Below are positions 46,762 to 58,311 of a stretch of 64,000 nucleotides of DNA, piece by piece. The first letter of the stretch is position 1, and each line of letters opens with the position of its first letter. Position numbers and translations under genes: made by a program. The DNA lies in contig ML213505.1 of NCBI GenBank assembly GCA_004369045.1, forward strand, positions 1,237,849 through 1,301,848, in the 5' to 3' direction. The notes under the pieces were generated by a model. It searched no databases. It was not told the DNA's origin and saw only the letters and a list, made by a program, of their open reading frames with translations. The stretch comes from Heliocybe sulcata. Taxonomy: Eukaryota; Basidiomycota; Agaricomycetes; Gloeophyllales; Gloeophyllaceae.

Positions 46762-47696
46762 TCAAAAGATAACGTCTGCATCTTTGCTGCTCAACAAATC
46801 GCCTGCATTGTCATCTGCGACAATCTCCCGCGTTGGTGGAGTAATCTCCTCAGCAATGGTTTTCCCTTGTCGGGCAACGTCTGCTGCTTGTGCGTCGCGC
46901 TTCTTCTTCGCTTGGACTTTTTTGAGGCTGCGGAGGACTCAGTGGACGACGCCATGAGACCAAACTCGCCTTACCGGAAGAACTCCTCTCGATCCATCTC
47001 GTCCAACTCGCTCATGATATATTTGATCGTATTTTCCAATCGTGGAATGACGACGTGTTCGATAGCATTGACACGACGGTTTGTTGCCCGAATGACTTCG
47101 TCTAGGATCATAAAGGCCGTCTGGAGTGAAGCCAGCTCCACAAGCGTCTCAACTGCCTTGGCGTAGACTTCCTTGGCTTTCAGTACTTGTTGACCACCAC
47201 GTCCGAGACCAGTCAAGTTGAAATCTGCATTCTGAGAGTAAGAGGACAGTATGAGTGATAGGGGCGGTATGTACCGGATCCAGCGACTCTGTCAACTTCG
47301 AATGCCGGAAGCACCACACCGGAAACATTCTCCTGCTTCGCCTTGACCTTGAAGGAAGCAGCCTTCGCCTGTTCCCTTACAAGATACGATATGTCTCCTG
47401 TTGCGTAGGTCACTTCGGCGAGAGAGAACGAGGCGAGCTGCATGACCCTGCCCATCTTCCGCTTCGCCTGCAGACATAAGATACGAGCACTGAGTGAGCA
47501 CACAAGCCATTATATTAGATAGTGCTGAGCGTACCTCATCTACTTTCCGTAGAATGGCTCGGAAGCGGGTGGTGAGCGCGTCACGTTTCTTTGCCAGTAA
47601 TGAGTGGCCTGTTTGCGCCCCTTTCAGACGTTGCTTCGTGTTCGTAAGGGCCATCCGAGTAGGGAAAATGTTTTCGCGTGCACCGGTACCGGACAT
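46762..47696 (-). CDS. VMA8: V-type ATPase subunit D (Vma8)
   Basis: Exons 47696-47535, 47467-47275, 47224-46975 and 46927-46762 give 256 residues. Subunit D is the central rotor stalk of the V1 sector that acidifies the vacuole. Conserved segments are [78 protein letters not shown] and [16 protein letters not shown]. Length matches the family (about 250). The DFNLTGL block appears only when the acceptor at 47225, not the nearer upstream AG, is used. Convergent with RPL26, 219 bp apart. Confidence 0.96.
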
Positions 47697-48445
47697 GGTG
47701 GGCGGAACTGTAACGGTCTCTGGATATGTGTGTGGATGAAGGCGGCCTTCGTTGCAGTACTGTGGCTTTCTGGTGTAAGGTACCTGCTCCGGGCCGTTTC
47801 CCACGACTACAGGCATCGGCTATAACTCTCGTCGTCCTTTCCAAAACATCCTTGGTCACTGGTCCTCTAGGCTAATCGATCAGGCATATCTGCACAGTTA
47901 ACGAGTGGGCCATTGTCTCGATGGAATCATCACTGCATTCGCATATATTATATGTGGGCGCCCGTGGAAGACTCGGATGCAAACCCCGCACCTTGTTTCG
48001 TGCGAACTTGGCATGCAGGACGCGACGCGCCTCCTCCTACTTATTCACATATTCCATTTTCATCAGAGAATCTGCACACGACACCGAGAAATCACGTCGT
48101 AGCATGCGATTGTACGTGTCTGCCCCGCCATTTTGGTATTCTGCTTACCAGTTGGCCAGGTCAGCTGGACAGCAGTGATCTGCTCAGATACCTTCTATAG
48201 GTGGGATGACCGTTGGCAGAAGTGACCTAGCCTTTCCCGCGGACGGTTCCTTTTCGGCGCTTTGTCAATAGTCGCCTTCAAATGGACCTGCAAGGTTCCG
48301 GGCCGATTGTATAGACCTAGCGCGGGAGGCGCGCTGTGGGGAAAGAATGCCAGGCGTGCGTGCGCAACTCAGGGGATGTCATAGAGGCCTTCGCAGAGAT
48401 ACCTAAGCACAACCACCACGCTCGTCCTGCTCAGGTATCCCTAAG
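47697..48445. promoter_or_regulatory. Divergent spacer VMA8/NNT
   Basis: The spacer is 749 bp between opposed starts. Short overlapping frames (under 100 codons) show no similarity. Promoters of both genes must lie here. Confidence 0.4.
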
Positions 48446-51400
48446 ATGGTCCTGCTGACTGCGAGCACGGGGCTCGTCGTGGCCGGACGAGCTACTCTGT
48501 GCAGTGGTGCAGCGAGATCGATCTACTCAGGTGAGGGATATGACCAGTGTACCACTAGATAACTCACAGCTGAGTTGTTGTCGAAAGCAAGGGCACTGCA
48601 TCGTGCATACAACTCAACAGCGAGACGGTGCAATGATCAAGCTGATGGTACGGCCACCGCCAACGACTTACAAGGTCTGTTCAGCCACATAGCGCACAGC
48701 TTGTTCGGTAAGAGATCTGACTTACGTTGTTTGATAGCTGCACCGTATTCTGCCTTAACCATCGGGGCACCGACCGAAGTGTATCCCAATGAGCGGCGCG
48801 TCGCCTTGACCCCGCAAAACACCGCTCTGCTGCTGAAGAAGGGCTTCTCCAAAGTGCTAGTGGAACGCGGTGCTGGATTGCAGGCACAGTTTCTAGATGA
48901 GCACTACTCGGCGGCCGGGGGGACTCTAGTTTCGCGAGAGGACGTCTTCAATTCCTCTGACATTCTACTGAAAGTCCGCCCACCTCTGGTAGGGAAGGAG
49001 GTCGAACGCATAAAGCAGCAGAGCACAGTCATCTCTTTCTTATACCCGAATCAAAACAAGGACATTGTAGAAGCTTTAGCGAAGAGGGAAGTCAATGCCT
49101 TCGCAATGGATATGATACCCCGTATTTCCCGTGCACAAGGATTTGATGCTCTCAGGTCTGTTCGGCGCTCCTGACTTGCGGGAGCTTCGTTGTTGACGGG
49201 CCCCTGTAGTTCTATGGCGAACATTGCCGGCTACAAGGCAGTGCTAGAGGCTTCGAACCATTTCGGCAGGTACATGACCGGTCAAGTGACGGCTGCGGGG
49301 TGAGTGGCAAATATGCTTTCGAGATTTCGCTACTCATCAACTGCGCGTCCTCAGCAAGGTGATGATGATGAAGTTGTCTGGTTGTGCAATTATGTTGACG
49401 GTACTCTAGATTCCTCCTTGTAAGGTTTTGGTTATTGGTGCAGGTGTCGCCGGTTTGAGTGCTATCTCCACGGTACGTTACCAACGAGCTTAGGCGATGA
49501 CCATGCTGAATGCCTTTCATCACAGGCAAAACGAATGGGTGCCATTGTACGAGGGTTCGACACTCGTCCCGCGGCTCTGGAACAGGTCAAATCGTTGGGC
49601 GGAGAGCCCTTGGAAGTCTCTATCAACGAGGACGGCAGCGGTGCAGGTGGTTATGCCAAGGAAATGTCCAAAGAATTCATCGAAGCCGAGATGGCACTTT
49701 TCATGGAACAGTGCAAGGATGTCGACATCGTCATCACCACGGTACGAGCGAATAGTTTGTGTTACTGAGTGACTCTCTCAGCGGACTTTTTTAGGCTCTC
49801 ATCCCTGGCAAACCTGCACCGAAGCTCATCACGAAGGAGGTATGTCGCAGGGATATCTTCTAGCCCAGTCATTGAACGCCAGCACAATAGATGGTTGCAG
49901 CTATGAAGCAAGGCTCGGTGATTGTGGATCTCGCGGCCGAAGCTGGTGGTAATTGTGCAGTCACGCGACCTGGTAATCTCCACGTAGAGAACGGAGTTAC
50001 TGTCATTGGTGAGTTGACTGTCCGTGACAAGCAGTAAATGACTGATGTGGCATGAATCAGGTTACACTGATCTCCCTTCGCGGTTGCCGACGCAATCTTC
50101 GACTCTGTACTCGAATAACATCACGAAGTTTCTTTTGTCCATGGAAAGGGATGGCAAATTCGTCATTGACTTGAATGACGAGGTGGTAAGAGGAGCTATT
50201 GTCGTCCATAAGGGCGTAATATTACCTGCGGCTCCTCGACCCCTGCCGCCGCCGCCTCCCCAGCCAACTACAGCAAAAATCGAAGAGGAGAAAAAGACGT
50301 TGGCTCTGACCCCCTGGCAGAAAGCTCAAAGGGAGGTGGCCACTATCACTGCAGGAATGGGAACTGCCATCGCTATCGGAAAATATACTGGCCCTGCTGC
50401 GATCACGAATCTGTTCACTTCCTTCGCATTTGCTGGTTTGATAGGATATCGTGTGGTCTGGGGTGTAGCACCAGCCTTGCACTCCCCTCTCATGTCTGTG
50501 ACCAACGCCATTTCAGGTGCCTCCTGCAAAATTAACTGCTATCCTTCACTCAACTTACGATGCATGTTGCAGGTATGGTCGGTCTTGGTGGACTATTTGT
50601 GATGGGTGGCGGATACCTTCCTGGGACTATTCCTCAGGCTTTGGGTGCAGCATCTGTGCTCCTAGCCAGTGTGAATGTCTTCGGAGGCTTCACCATCACG
50701 AAGCGCATGCTCGACATGTTCAAGCGTACGTGATCTTCGTTTGCAATTAATCAGCTTTCTCATTAATATCTTACAGGGCCCACTGATCCGCCCGAATATG
50801 CCTGGCTGTATGGCATTCCGGCGGTTGTATTCACCGGCGGATTCTTGGCTGCTGCGAGTACAGGCATGGCTGGTCTCGTCCAGGCTGGATATCTGACAAG
50901 TAGTATCCTTTGTATCGGTAAGTTGTTGTATGCAGTACGAGCCAAATTGTTGGATTCCCATCTCATGCGGTACACCTAGGATCTTTGTCAGGCCTGGGTT
51001 CGCAAGGAACAGCAAGACAGGGGAATATTCTTGGAATACTTGGCGTCTTGTCGGGTATCATCGCTTCTCTGGCCGCTGTTGGATTCTCGCCGGAGGTTAT
51101 GACCCAGTTCGCTACGGTTGTAGCTGTCGGCGGAACAATAGGTGCTATTCTTGGACGGCGAATAACTCCTACTGAACTACCCCAGATGGTTGCTGCGCTA
51201 CACTCCGTAGTTGGTTTAGCAGCCGTCTTTACTAGTATCGGGAGTGTTCTAGCAGACATCGATCACGCATCCACTATGCATCTTGTCACAGCTTATCTGG
51301 GTGTTCTCATTGGTAAGTCACATTGTTGGTTTCCCGTAGAGCTATTCGGCTTATTCTGGTGCAGGCGGTATTACCTTCACCGGGTCCATAGTCGCCTTCC

Positions 51401-52731
51401 TGAAATTGGCAGGAAAGGTCTCATCTAGGCCGCTTCTGCTGCCTGGTCGACATTTGATCAACAGCGCCTTGCTAGGGACGAACCTGGCTGCTATAGGACC
51501 ATTCCTATCCATGGCTCCTTCGGCACCTATGGTCGCTGCCGGCTTCCTAGGGGCCAATACAATTCTTAGCTTCATCAAAGGGTTCACTACTACATCAGCC
51601 ATTGGTGGAGCAGATATGCGTATGTGCTCTCTATCTTGTCTGTTGGCCCATGACTGATATTCTGGGTAGCGGTGGTTATTACCGTACTGAACGCATACTC
51701 TGGGTTCGCCCTTGTTGCTGAAGGCAGGTCCACGCTACACGCTCTATGTGCGGAGTTGTGACATGATTTGCTGCACAGGTTTCATGCTGGACAACACGCT
51801 GCTAACCACTGTTGGGTCACTGATCGGCGTCAGTGGCTCCATCCTGTCCTACATTATGGTATGTGTATTCGAACTTGCTTATTGTTGGTTATTGATTTGT
51901 GATGCAGTGTGTGGCCATGAATCGCTCACTAATTAACGTGCTCTTTGGCGGCATTGGGACACAAGCCGCGTCGGAAGGACCTAAGATCGAGGGCACAATC
52001 ACGAAGACATCGGTTGACGAAGCTGTCGATGCTCTTGCCAGCGCTGACAGCGTTATCTTGGCAAGTCCCCCCTGCGACCTCTGTTTCGATTATAATTGAC
52101 ATACACGCTGCAGGTTGTAGGTGAGACTCTTGCATTGCTTCCTCATCATAAGGCGACACTAAGCGTGCGTAGGATATGGCATGGCTGTCGCTCGGGCGCA
52201 ATATGCAATTTCCGAGTTCGTATCTGCACTGAGAGCCAAGGGCATTCAAGTCCGCTTTGCTATTCATCCTGTTGCCGGTCGAATGCCGGGCCAATGTAAC
52301 GTATTGCTGGCGGAAGCCTCAGTGCCGTACGACAGTAAGTGGCAGGATATCCATGGCTCCTCGTAGTCTAACCAATCTTCAGTCGTTCTGGAAATGGACG
52401 AGATCAACGACGACTTTGGCGAGACGGACGTCACCCTCGTTATTGGTGCGAACGACACTGTCAATCCGATCGCACTCGAACCGGGCTCTCCTATCGCTGG
52501 CATGCCCGTGCTGCACGCATGGAAGAGCAAGCAGGTGATAGTGATGAAGAGAGGCATGTCCAGTGGTTATGCAGACGTCCCGAACCCCATGTTCTTCATG
52601 CCCAACACGAAGATGTTATTTAGTGACGCCAAGGATACTTGCGAAGGTGAGAGAATCGTGTTTCTCGCGCAGCTGTGTGTAGACTAATGCTCCTGGCAGC
52701 TATCAAAGAAGGCCTGAAGAGCAGAGGTTGA
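48446..52731 (+). CDS. NNT: Mitochondrial proton-translocating NAD(P) transhydrogenase
   Basis: Twenty-one exons (48446-48506, 48570-48674, 48738-49155, 49210-49299, 49355-49358, 49410-49472, 49526-49741, 49795-49839, 49891-50008, 50061-50516, 50573-50725, 50777-50917, 50980-51312, 51365-51619, 51670-51723, 51779-51858, 51908-52060, 52114-52120, 52173-52334, 52383-52646, 52700-52731) give 1069 residues. The inner-membrane enzyme uses the proton gradient to make NADPH from NADH. A basic/hydroxylated leader (residues 1-55) fits mitochondrial import. Domain I has [16 protein letters not shown] and the NAD site [13 protein letters not shown]. Domain II has many spans. Domain III has [24 protein letters not shown] and VIGANDTVN. 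Exons of 4 and 7 nt and two GC-AG introns are inferred. Confidence 0.95.
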
Positions 52732-53206
52732 GGGCGGTGTCGACCGTCGATCATCAACTGGTCCACTGTAAATAGGATGTATCATTAGAGAGTGGGCTGA
52801 TGCAGGAGGCTATCTTCAAGCATGCGCAGAGCGCTTGCATCTGCTCCACGGACAAGTGACTGTCGTATAAGAGTGAACTGTAACTAGTTGCTTGGTGCCG
52901 GTGCTGTTGCAGAGCCACAGTGCGGCGTGCTATATTTCTATTTCTTTACTTTACTTGCGCAGGTATACGATCACTATTACATCCAAGGGCGCATGGTTCT
53001 GTAGAAAACGTAGTCTGTCCAACGCGGGCTGTACGAAAGGAAGGCAGCCACGCGCACGAAAAGTCCAGTCCGAAATTAAGGGGTGAAATACGAAGTCCAA
53101 ATAGTTCTGGAGTAGTGGGAATTAAAGTAGATAGCGAAGGTCCAGTATCCCACTATAGCACCACGCTGTTCCTCCCAGTCAAGAAAGCAAGTTACCCACT
53201 AGGCCA
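52732..53206. other. Convergent 3' spacer
   Basis: The interval is 475 bp between the stop codons of NNT and the nucleotide-sugar transporter. An A-box-like string occurs on the minus strand near 53190, but no matching T-arm follows. Nothing else is seen. Confidence 0.45.
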
Positions 53207-54989
53207 TCATGAAGCCGACCCTGACTGCGATAGAGATGAAGATTCCTCCACAACGAACGATGTCCGCGGGGACTGGTACATCGGCGGTGGCGTCCGCGAG
53301 ACTGGCACGGGGTGGCCAGGGAGAAGGGAGAGCGACGACGTGCGCGGTGCCGCCAGGCTGTGGTGCGGTACCGACGGCGTTCTCGAGAGCGGCTCGGGCA
53401 TCTCGTTCAGCAGCACGACAGCGCCGTGGCGGGGTTGCGAGAAGGAAATGAGGTTGGAGAGCGACATTGAAGAGCCGTGCCTCTTCTTGTCCAGGTCAGG
53501 AGACTGAAGCTCTACCAGTGTGGCGTTGCTCGTGGGCAACACGGGCGAGAGCGGTCGCCGTGGCGTTACAGACGCGCTGGACAGGCTGACGCCCGATGAC
53601 CTCGGCCAGGGGGGGCAGGGCGCTGACCACTTCCAGCCCTTGGCACTCGACTGCTCTGGCTGGTTGTACAGCCAGGTCGCGAGCAGGACGGTCAAGGAAC
53701 CGACGGTGAAGGCGAACGTGATGCGGAAGTCGAAGAGCGCGACGGAGGCGAGGAAGGAGATCACGATGCTCAAGCTGGTCGCGAAGCCCTTCATGATGTT
53801 ATCAGAGTACTTGATCACGAGCGCCGTGACCAGGCCGCCAAAGACCTGGATCAAGACGGTTGCCCAAGCCCACGGGCCAAAATTCCGGAACAGGTTGCTC
53901 ACGAAACAGCCCTTGGTGGCCGCAGCTGCTGCCTCCACAGGCGACGAGGCGTTTGCGGCGATGATGGGTATGAGGGCCGGGAGCAGGGAGAAGAGTGATA
54001 GCTGGACGTTGCGCACCCAGAGGTCGGCGGGAGAGTTCTTCAGCACCATCTCAAAGTAGACCCCCGCCAGACCAGACGTGAAGCAGGCGGCTGCAACAGC
54101 CAGGAATCCCTTCAGAGGCTGCATGAGATTGACTTCTGTCGAGGCCGCCTTCGCTGCGCCGTTCTGGATCTGCACGATACCCACGCCAAGGGCCAGCAGG
54201 AGGAGCGCGAACCACTTGGTGAAACTGAGCTTCTTCCTCAAAAGCAATACGGAGAAGGCAGCCGTCGTAAGAATCTTCATCTGATAAGTCACTTGGAAAG
54301 TAGCAGCATCGAGGTTGGAAGCCGCGACGTATTGGAGATTATTTTGAATAACTATGGAAGGGTAAATTTCGCCAGCACTGGTAAGTGTGATGTTGCGACA
54401 TACCATATAAGATAGATGGAATAGATAGTTTCCAGCAATCGGGACTGAAGACCTCCCTCCCTAATCTCCTGAACTTTGACATCAAGTTCCTCGGATGGCA
54501 GGTTCTGAATATTGTCACTCCGGAGATACTGAGGGTGGTCTTGGGAGCATCAGGGGTATGTTCTTGACGATCAAGCCGTACAAAGGCAATGACGAGGGAA
54601 ATGAATCCCTTGAGGAGTTCGTTCAAGAGGACAGCGGCAGCTGCCGAGTACGTGCGTGACGGTGCGGTCGACACACGCGAATAGTGCATAATTATCGTGA
54701 GGAGGGCATTTTGGACTGCCAGAGTCACTAGACTGGCGGACAAGGGGCGTTAGTCAGACTACACTCACGCGTCGCACACGCCCCCAGATGACTAGACACC
54801 TCTGCGACGAAGAGGAGAGCACAACACTCACGAGACGTATTTCAGAGGCATACCGCATATTGACGGGACCGCCGGCGTTGCGTCGCTGAGCTGAGGAATC
54901 CCAAGCTCCTCATTGTGGTACTTGTCCTCCTTGGACTTGGAGAACTGCGCAGCATGCGGCGCGTAGAGGTCGGCATTCTGTATCGACAT
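53207..54989 (-). CDS. Golgi nucleotide-sugar transporter (SLC35A / UDP-galactose transporter family)
   Basis: Exons 54989-54832, 54732-54404 and 54351-53207 give 543 residues. Such proteins exchange UDP-sugars for UMP across Golgi or ER membranes. The family shows as SLVTLAVQNALLTIIMHYSR, CWKLSIPSILYVIQNNLQYV, ASNLDAATFQVTYQMKILTT, GFLAVAAACFTSGLAGVYFE and GGLVTALVIKYSDNIMKGFA, about ten spans in all. Which sugar is moved cannot be told: UDP-galactose and UDP-GlcNAc carriers look alike. A C-terminal Ser/Pro-rich tail of about 150 residues follows the last span and is long for the family. The N-terminal hydrophilic 45 residues come from a separate first exon. The first intron is 99 nt. Confidence 0.9.
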
Positions 54990-55874
54990 GGCGGAGAATA
55001 AATGAGCAGTGCACTGAAGAGGCAGACAGACGACCAAGCAGCGACCAGCGGCGGGGTATCGTAAGAGCAGAGCTCAAAATTCTATAGTCTATGAGAATTT
55101 GAGACAACCGCTGAGCTTCGCCGCAGTCCGAGAGCTCGCTGGCTGTCCTCGACCTATAAACAGCCTCGGTGGCTGTAGCGCCCTCCGGCCCATCCGTTAC
55201 CGACCGATCACCTTCGCTCAAACATATCTGCCGCTCAACGTCTTTCCATCTGATTCCTGGCTTAATGCATGAAATATTTCTCAGAAAAACGAGTTGCAGC
55301 CTTGGGATATGTCAGGATCGGAACCCTCCACGCCACACATCCACGAATAGGCTGTACGACGAAAGGGGTTGCATCTGCATTCATGGGCGTATCTCGGAGG
55401 ATTTCAAAATAGTCTTTGCTGCTAAGAACGCGTAGACTTCTTCATTCCCACCTAAGAATTGCTCCATCACCCCAGAACAGTATCAATGGTTGATCACCAC
55501 CAGTTCCCGAGATGCACTGACATATGGGCGACGAGTTATGGGGCCAGCAACGGGACACACACTTACGGCTCACAGATACGAATTCCAGCATCAACGTCGA
55601 CGTCATTCACATACCCTACCGCTAAGCGAGGGTGCACTCGGACGAACCAGAAGATCTCAGAATCCCGATGGTCCGGTGAACAATTACAAAGCCTGTTTAG
55701 CTTGGTTCTTGACGGTGACGTACTTGCAACGCCCGAGAGCAACAGTCTGAGATAGGGTTTAGCGATGATATATGGAGATGTTCACTGGCAGGAATACAAA
55801 GAATGACGACAGAACAAACCAAACCCAAAAATTATACACACTCCCATCTATCGAGCACCGGGCTCACTCCCCCT
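54990..55874. other. Intergenic
   Basis: The interval is 885 bp between two minus-strand genes. It holds the transporter promoter and the 3' region of the membrane-protein gene; no frame or RNA is supported. Confidence 0.45.
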
Positions 55875-57800
55875 CTACCGGAAAGTCGACGTTCTGAAAT
55901 CCCCATACCGGCTCTTCCGCTCTTCCTCAGTGTAGTACCCGTAGATGCTATATGTGGGGCAGCTATACGCGGCGTATTCGTCCGGGTTCGCCTGCTGCAT
56001 GGCCATCTGCGCCAGAGACGGCATCACCGGTGGAGACGGTACACGGGGAGGCTTATCGCTCGAGCTCTTGGCCTTGTATTTGAAATGCTGCTCCCGCGCC
56101 AGGATGGATGACGACTCGGATTCCTCAAAGCTCTGCGACTGCACGGGCGTCTCAAACCCATTCAGCATAAGGTTACCGAGAGAGGCGCTCGCTTCAAGGG
56201 ACGGTGAGGGGTCCGGAACCGGCTTCCGAGTAGGCATGGGGTGAGCACGCATGTCAGCCACAACGCTCAGAGAGTCGTCTGGGTAGATGGTCATCTCAGG
56301 CGACGGAGGTGACGATAGACCGAGGACGGCGGTGATAGCCTTGGTATCCCGAGCACGACGCGCCTCCGACTTTTCCATAGCAGGCAGAGGAGGCACAGGA
56401 ATTCTCCGGACATCCTCGAAGGGGTTGACGTTCGATGAAGAAGACGAAGCGGACGCCGATGCACGTAGAGAAGTGCTAGAGTACGGTCCCTTGATGCGTT
56501 CTCGTCCACGAGCCAGAGCCGGCACGGGAGCATCCACTATCGGGACCGGAGGTATGTACCGGTCGGCGACAGGCGACGTGACCTCACCACCTCCATACAA
56601 AGACGTGTACGTATCCCGCTTGTCAGCAACGCGCGAGCTACTCTTCCGACGAGACGCCCTCTTTGCCTGCTTGCCTTCATGCCCTTCAGAGAGATGTTCA
56701 CCGGTGACCACAGGCATACCAGCAGAGTCCAATGCAAGCCCGATAGCGTGAGGGTCCGCCACATGGTAGTCAACGCGAGGCGATGCATACGAAATAGTCG
56801 ACAGCCTCGACACAGCCCGCTTGCCATTCTCATCGACAATCGCGCGGGATTCACGACGGACATTAGTCACCACCTGGGCTTGCGGCGGGTCCGGGAAAGT
56901 GGTCGACACCTGCAGCTTGTGGGACTGTCGTCGCTGATTCGGCCCAGAAGCACTCAGTGGAAGTCCTGCAATGTCTATCTGTTCAGAGATAGGGAAGGCT
57001 CCCTGGGGCTGCGGGTAGGGCGTCCAGGTCCAGCGGTGTTCCATGTTATCCGATAGCCTCTCCTGGCCACCAAAGATGGGCGACTCGTCTGGGGAGCCTT
57101 TCTCCTGGTAAGCATCCTGTAGGATGGGCAGAGATGGAGTTGGCAGATTACGCCGTTTGGGACGACGGCAGGCCCTGAGGATGACGCATAGACCCACAGA
57201 GAGGAAGGCACATCCTAGAGACACGAGGACGATGATGACTGTCCGAATATGGTTGGAGGGGTTGGACGTAGCGTGTTGAGTAGCAGCAGCCGAGTTGCGC
57301 GGAATAGCCAGAGACGCTGTCGAGGACACGAGCAAAGAAGAAGTGGCTAGTAGAGTAGACATTAGACGAGACGTAGCCGGCGCCACAGCTTGTACGATAG
57401 GTGTGCTGACAGACAGAGTAGGAGTGGCCGAACCAAGCATACTCAGAACATGAGGACCAGCGACTGGAACACCGGTATCTGGAACAGGATCCGGAACGCT
57501 AGAAAGTTCTTTCTTCGAGTCGCCGTTGCCCGACTTCGCTGTTTGCTTTGCCGGTGCATTCCGAGAGGTACCTGTTGCCTTACTGTCCTTCGTCTTGGTG
57601 CTCGAGTGCTTATTGCTGTGGTCCGCATGGACATCGTCTTCAACATGGTTGAAAGCTTTGCCTTTCCGCAGTGTCGCGTTGGAGTGCTTGTCCGTGTCGT
57701 TAGTCTGGTTCTTTTTCCTGCTCTCGTTGTTCTTCTTCGCTCTTGCACTGGAACTAGGTAAAGAACGTTTGGACCTTGATGTAGAACTGGCACTAGGCAT
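55875..57800 (-). CDS. Single-span membrane protein with Ser/Thr-rich ectodomain, unknown function
   Basis: One uninterrupted frame of 641 residues, the only intronless gene called here. Residues 1-100 are lysine- and serine-rich, and 100-185 are Ser/Thr/Pro/Ala-rich, suitable for O-glycosylation. One strong membrane span lies at about 187-209 (TVIIVLVSLGCAFLSVGLCV), followed by a basic stop-transfer stretch (RACRRPKRR). The remaining 430 residues are low-complexity with several Pro-rich patches and end near YTEEERKSRYG. The layout resembles fungal single-pass cell-surface or septum proteins with a cytoplasmic tail, but no named family is recognised and there is no classical signal peptide. 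The start is the only ATG before the frame's upstream stop region. Confidence 0.8.
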   Translation of the reverse strand: MPSASSTSRSKRSLPSSSARAKKNNESRKKNQTNDTDKHSNATLRKGKAFNHVEDDVHADHSNKHSSTKTKDSKATGTSRNAPAKQTAKSGNGDSKKELSSVPDPVPDTGVPVAGPHVLSMLGSATPTLSVSTPIVQAVAPATSRLMSTLLATSSLLVSSTASLAIPRNSAAATQHATSNPSNHIRTVIIVLVSLGCAFLSVGLCVILRACRRPKRRNLPTPSLPILQDAYQEKGSPDESPIFGGQERLSDNMEHRWTWTPYPQPQGAFPISEQIDIAGLPLSASGPNQRRQSHKLQVSTTFPDPPQAQVVTNVRRESRAIVDENGKRAVSRLSTISYASPRVDYHVADPHAIGLALDSAGMPVVTGEHLSEGHEGKQAKRASRRKSSSRVADKRDTYTSLYGGGEVTSPVADRYIPPVPIVDAPVPALARGRERIKGPYSSTSLRASASASSSSSNVNPFEDVRRIPVPPLPAMEKSEARRARDTKAITAVLGLSSPPSPEMTIYPDDSLSVVADMRAHPMPTRKPVPDPSPSLEASASLGNLMLNGFETPVQSQSFEESESSSILAREQHFKYKAKSSSDKPPRVPSPPVMPSLAQMAMQQANPDEYAAYSCPTYSIYGYYTEEERKSRYGDFRTSTFR

Positions 57801-58311
57801 GTCTAGATGCAGCGACCAGCGCGGCCAGGAGGGAGGTGAAGGATAGCGTTGAAAACGAACCCAGGTCGACGTCGGACGCGTCTGATGTCAAGGCCGGGCG
57901 GAGCCGAAACGCGGCATACGAAATTTCCGCAAAAGGAAGGGGCGATATACGCGTGGGTCACGTGGTCAGGGTCGCCGCCCTCAATTGAATCTCGCAAACG
58001 ACCGCGACGGCGAACTCGAACCTGCTCCAACCTCCAGTTTCTCTCTGTATATGATGCACTGCTGTTCTGCTTGACTTGCGACCGCCTCCACATACTCGAT
58101 ATCTTGCTCTGAAGTTCTTGCTCTCGACGCGCATATTGCATCCGATCTCAAAGTCTTGTTTTTGATTAGCCACAAAGTCCAACCTTATCATTGTACCATC
58201 AAGGCGGGCGAACTTGTTTGACACAACCACGCCTTTTCCTGATTTCAGCAATATCGAACATAATTTAGTCCCCACCCCTCGCATTCAGGAGATAGTCGTT
58301 GTGGCCGTCAT
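57801..58311. promoter_or_regulatory. Divergent spacer, membrane protein/checkpoint protein
   Basis: The spacer is 511 bp between opposed starts. It contains short frames only; no core promoter element can be named. Confidence 0.4.

Noticed and set aside
53140-53215. A tRNA A-box-like string (TGGCCTAGTGG) on the minus strand after the sugar-transporter stop
   Set aside because: No B-box or T-arm follows at the right distance and no acceptor stem can be paired.
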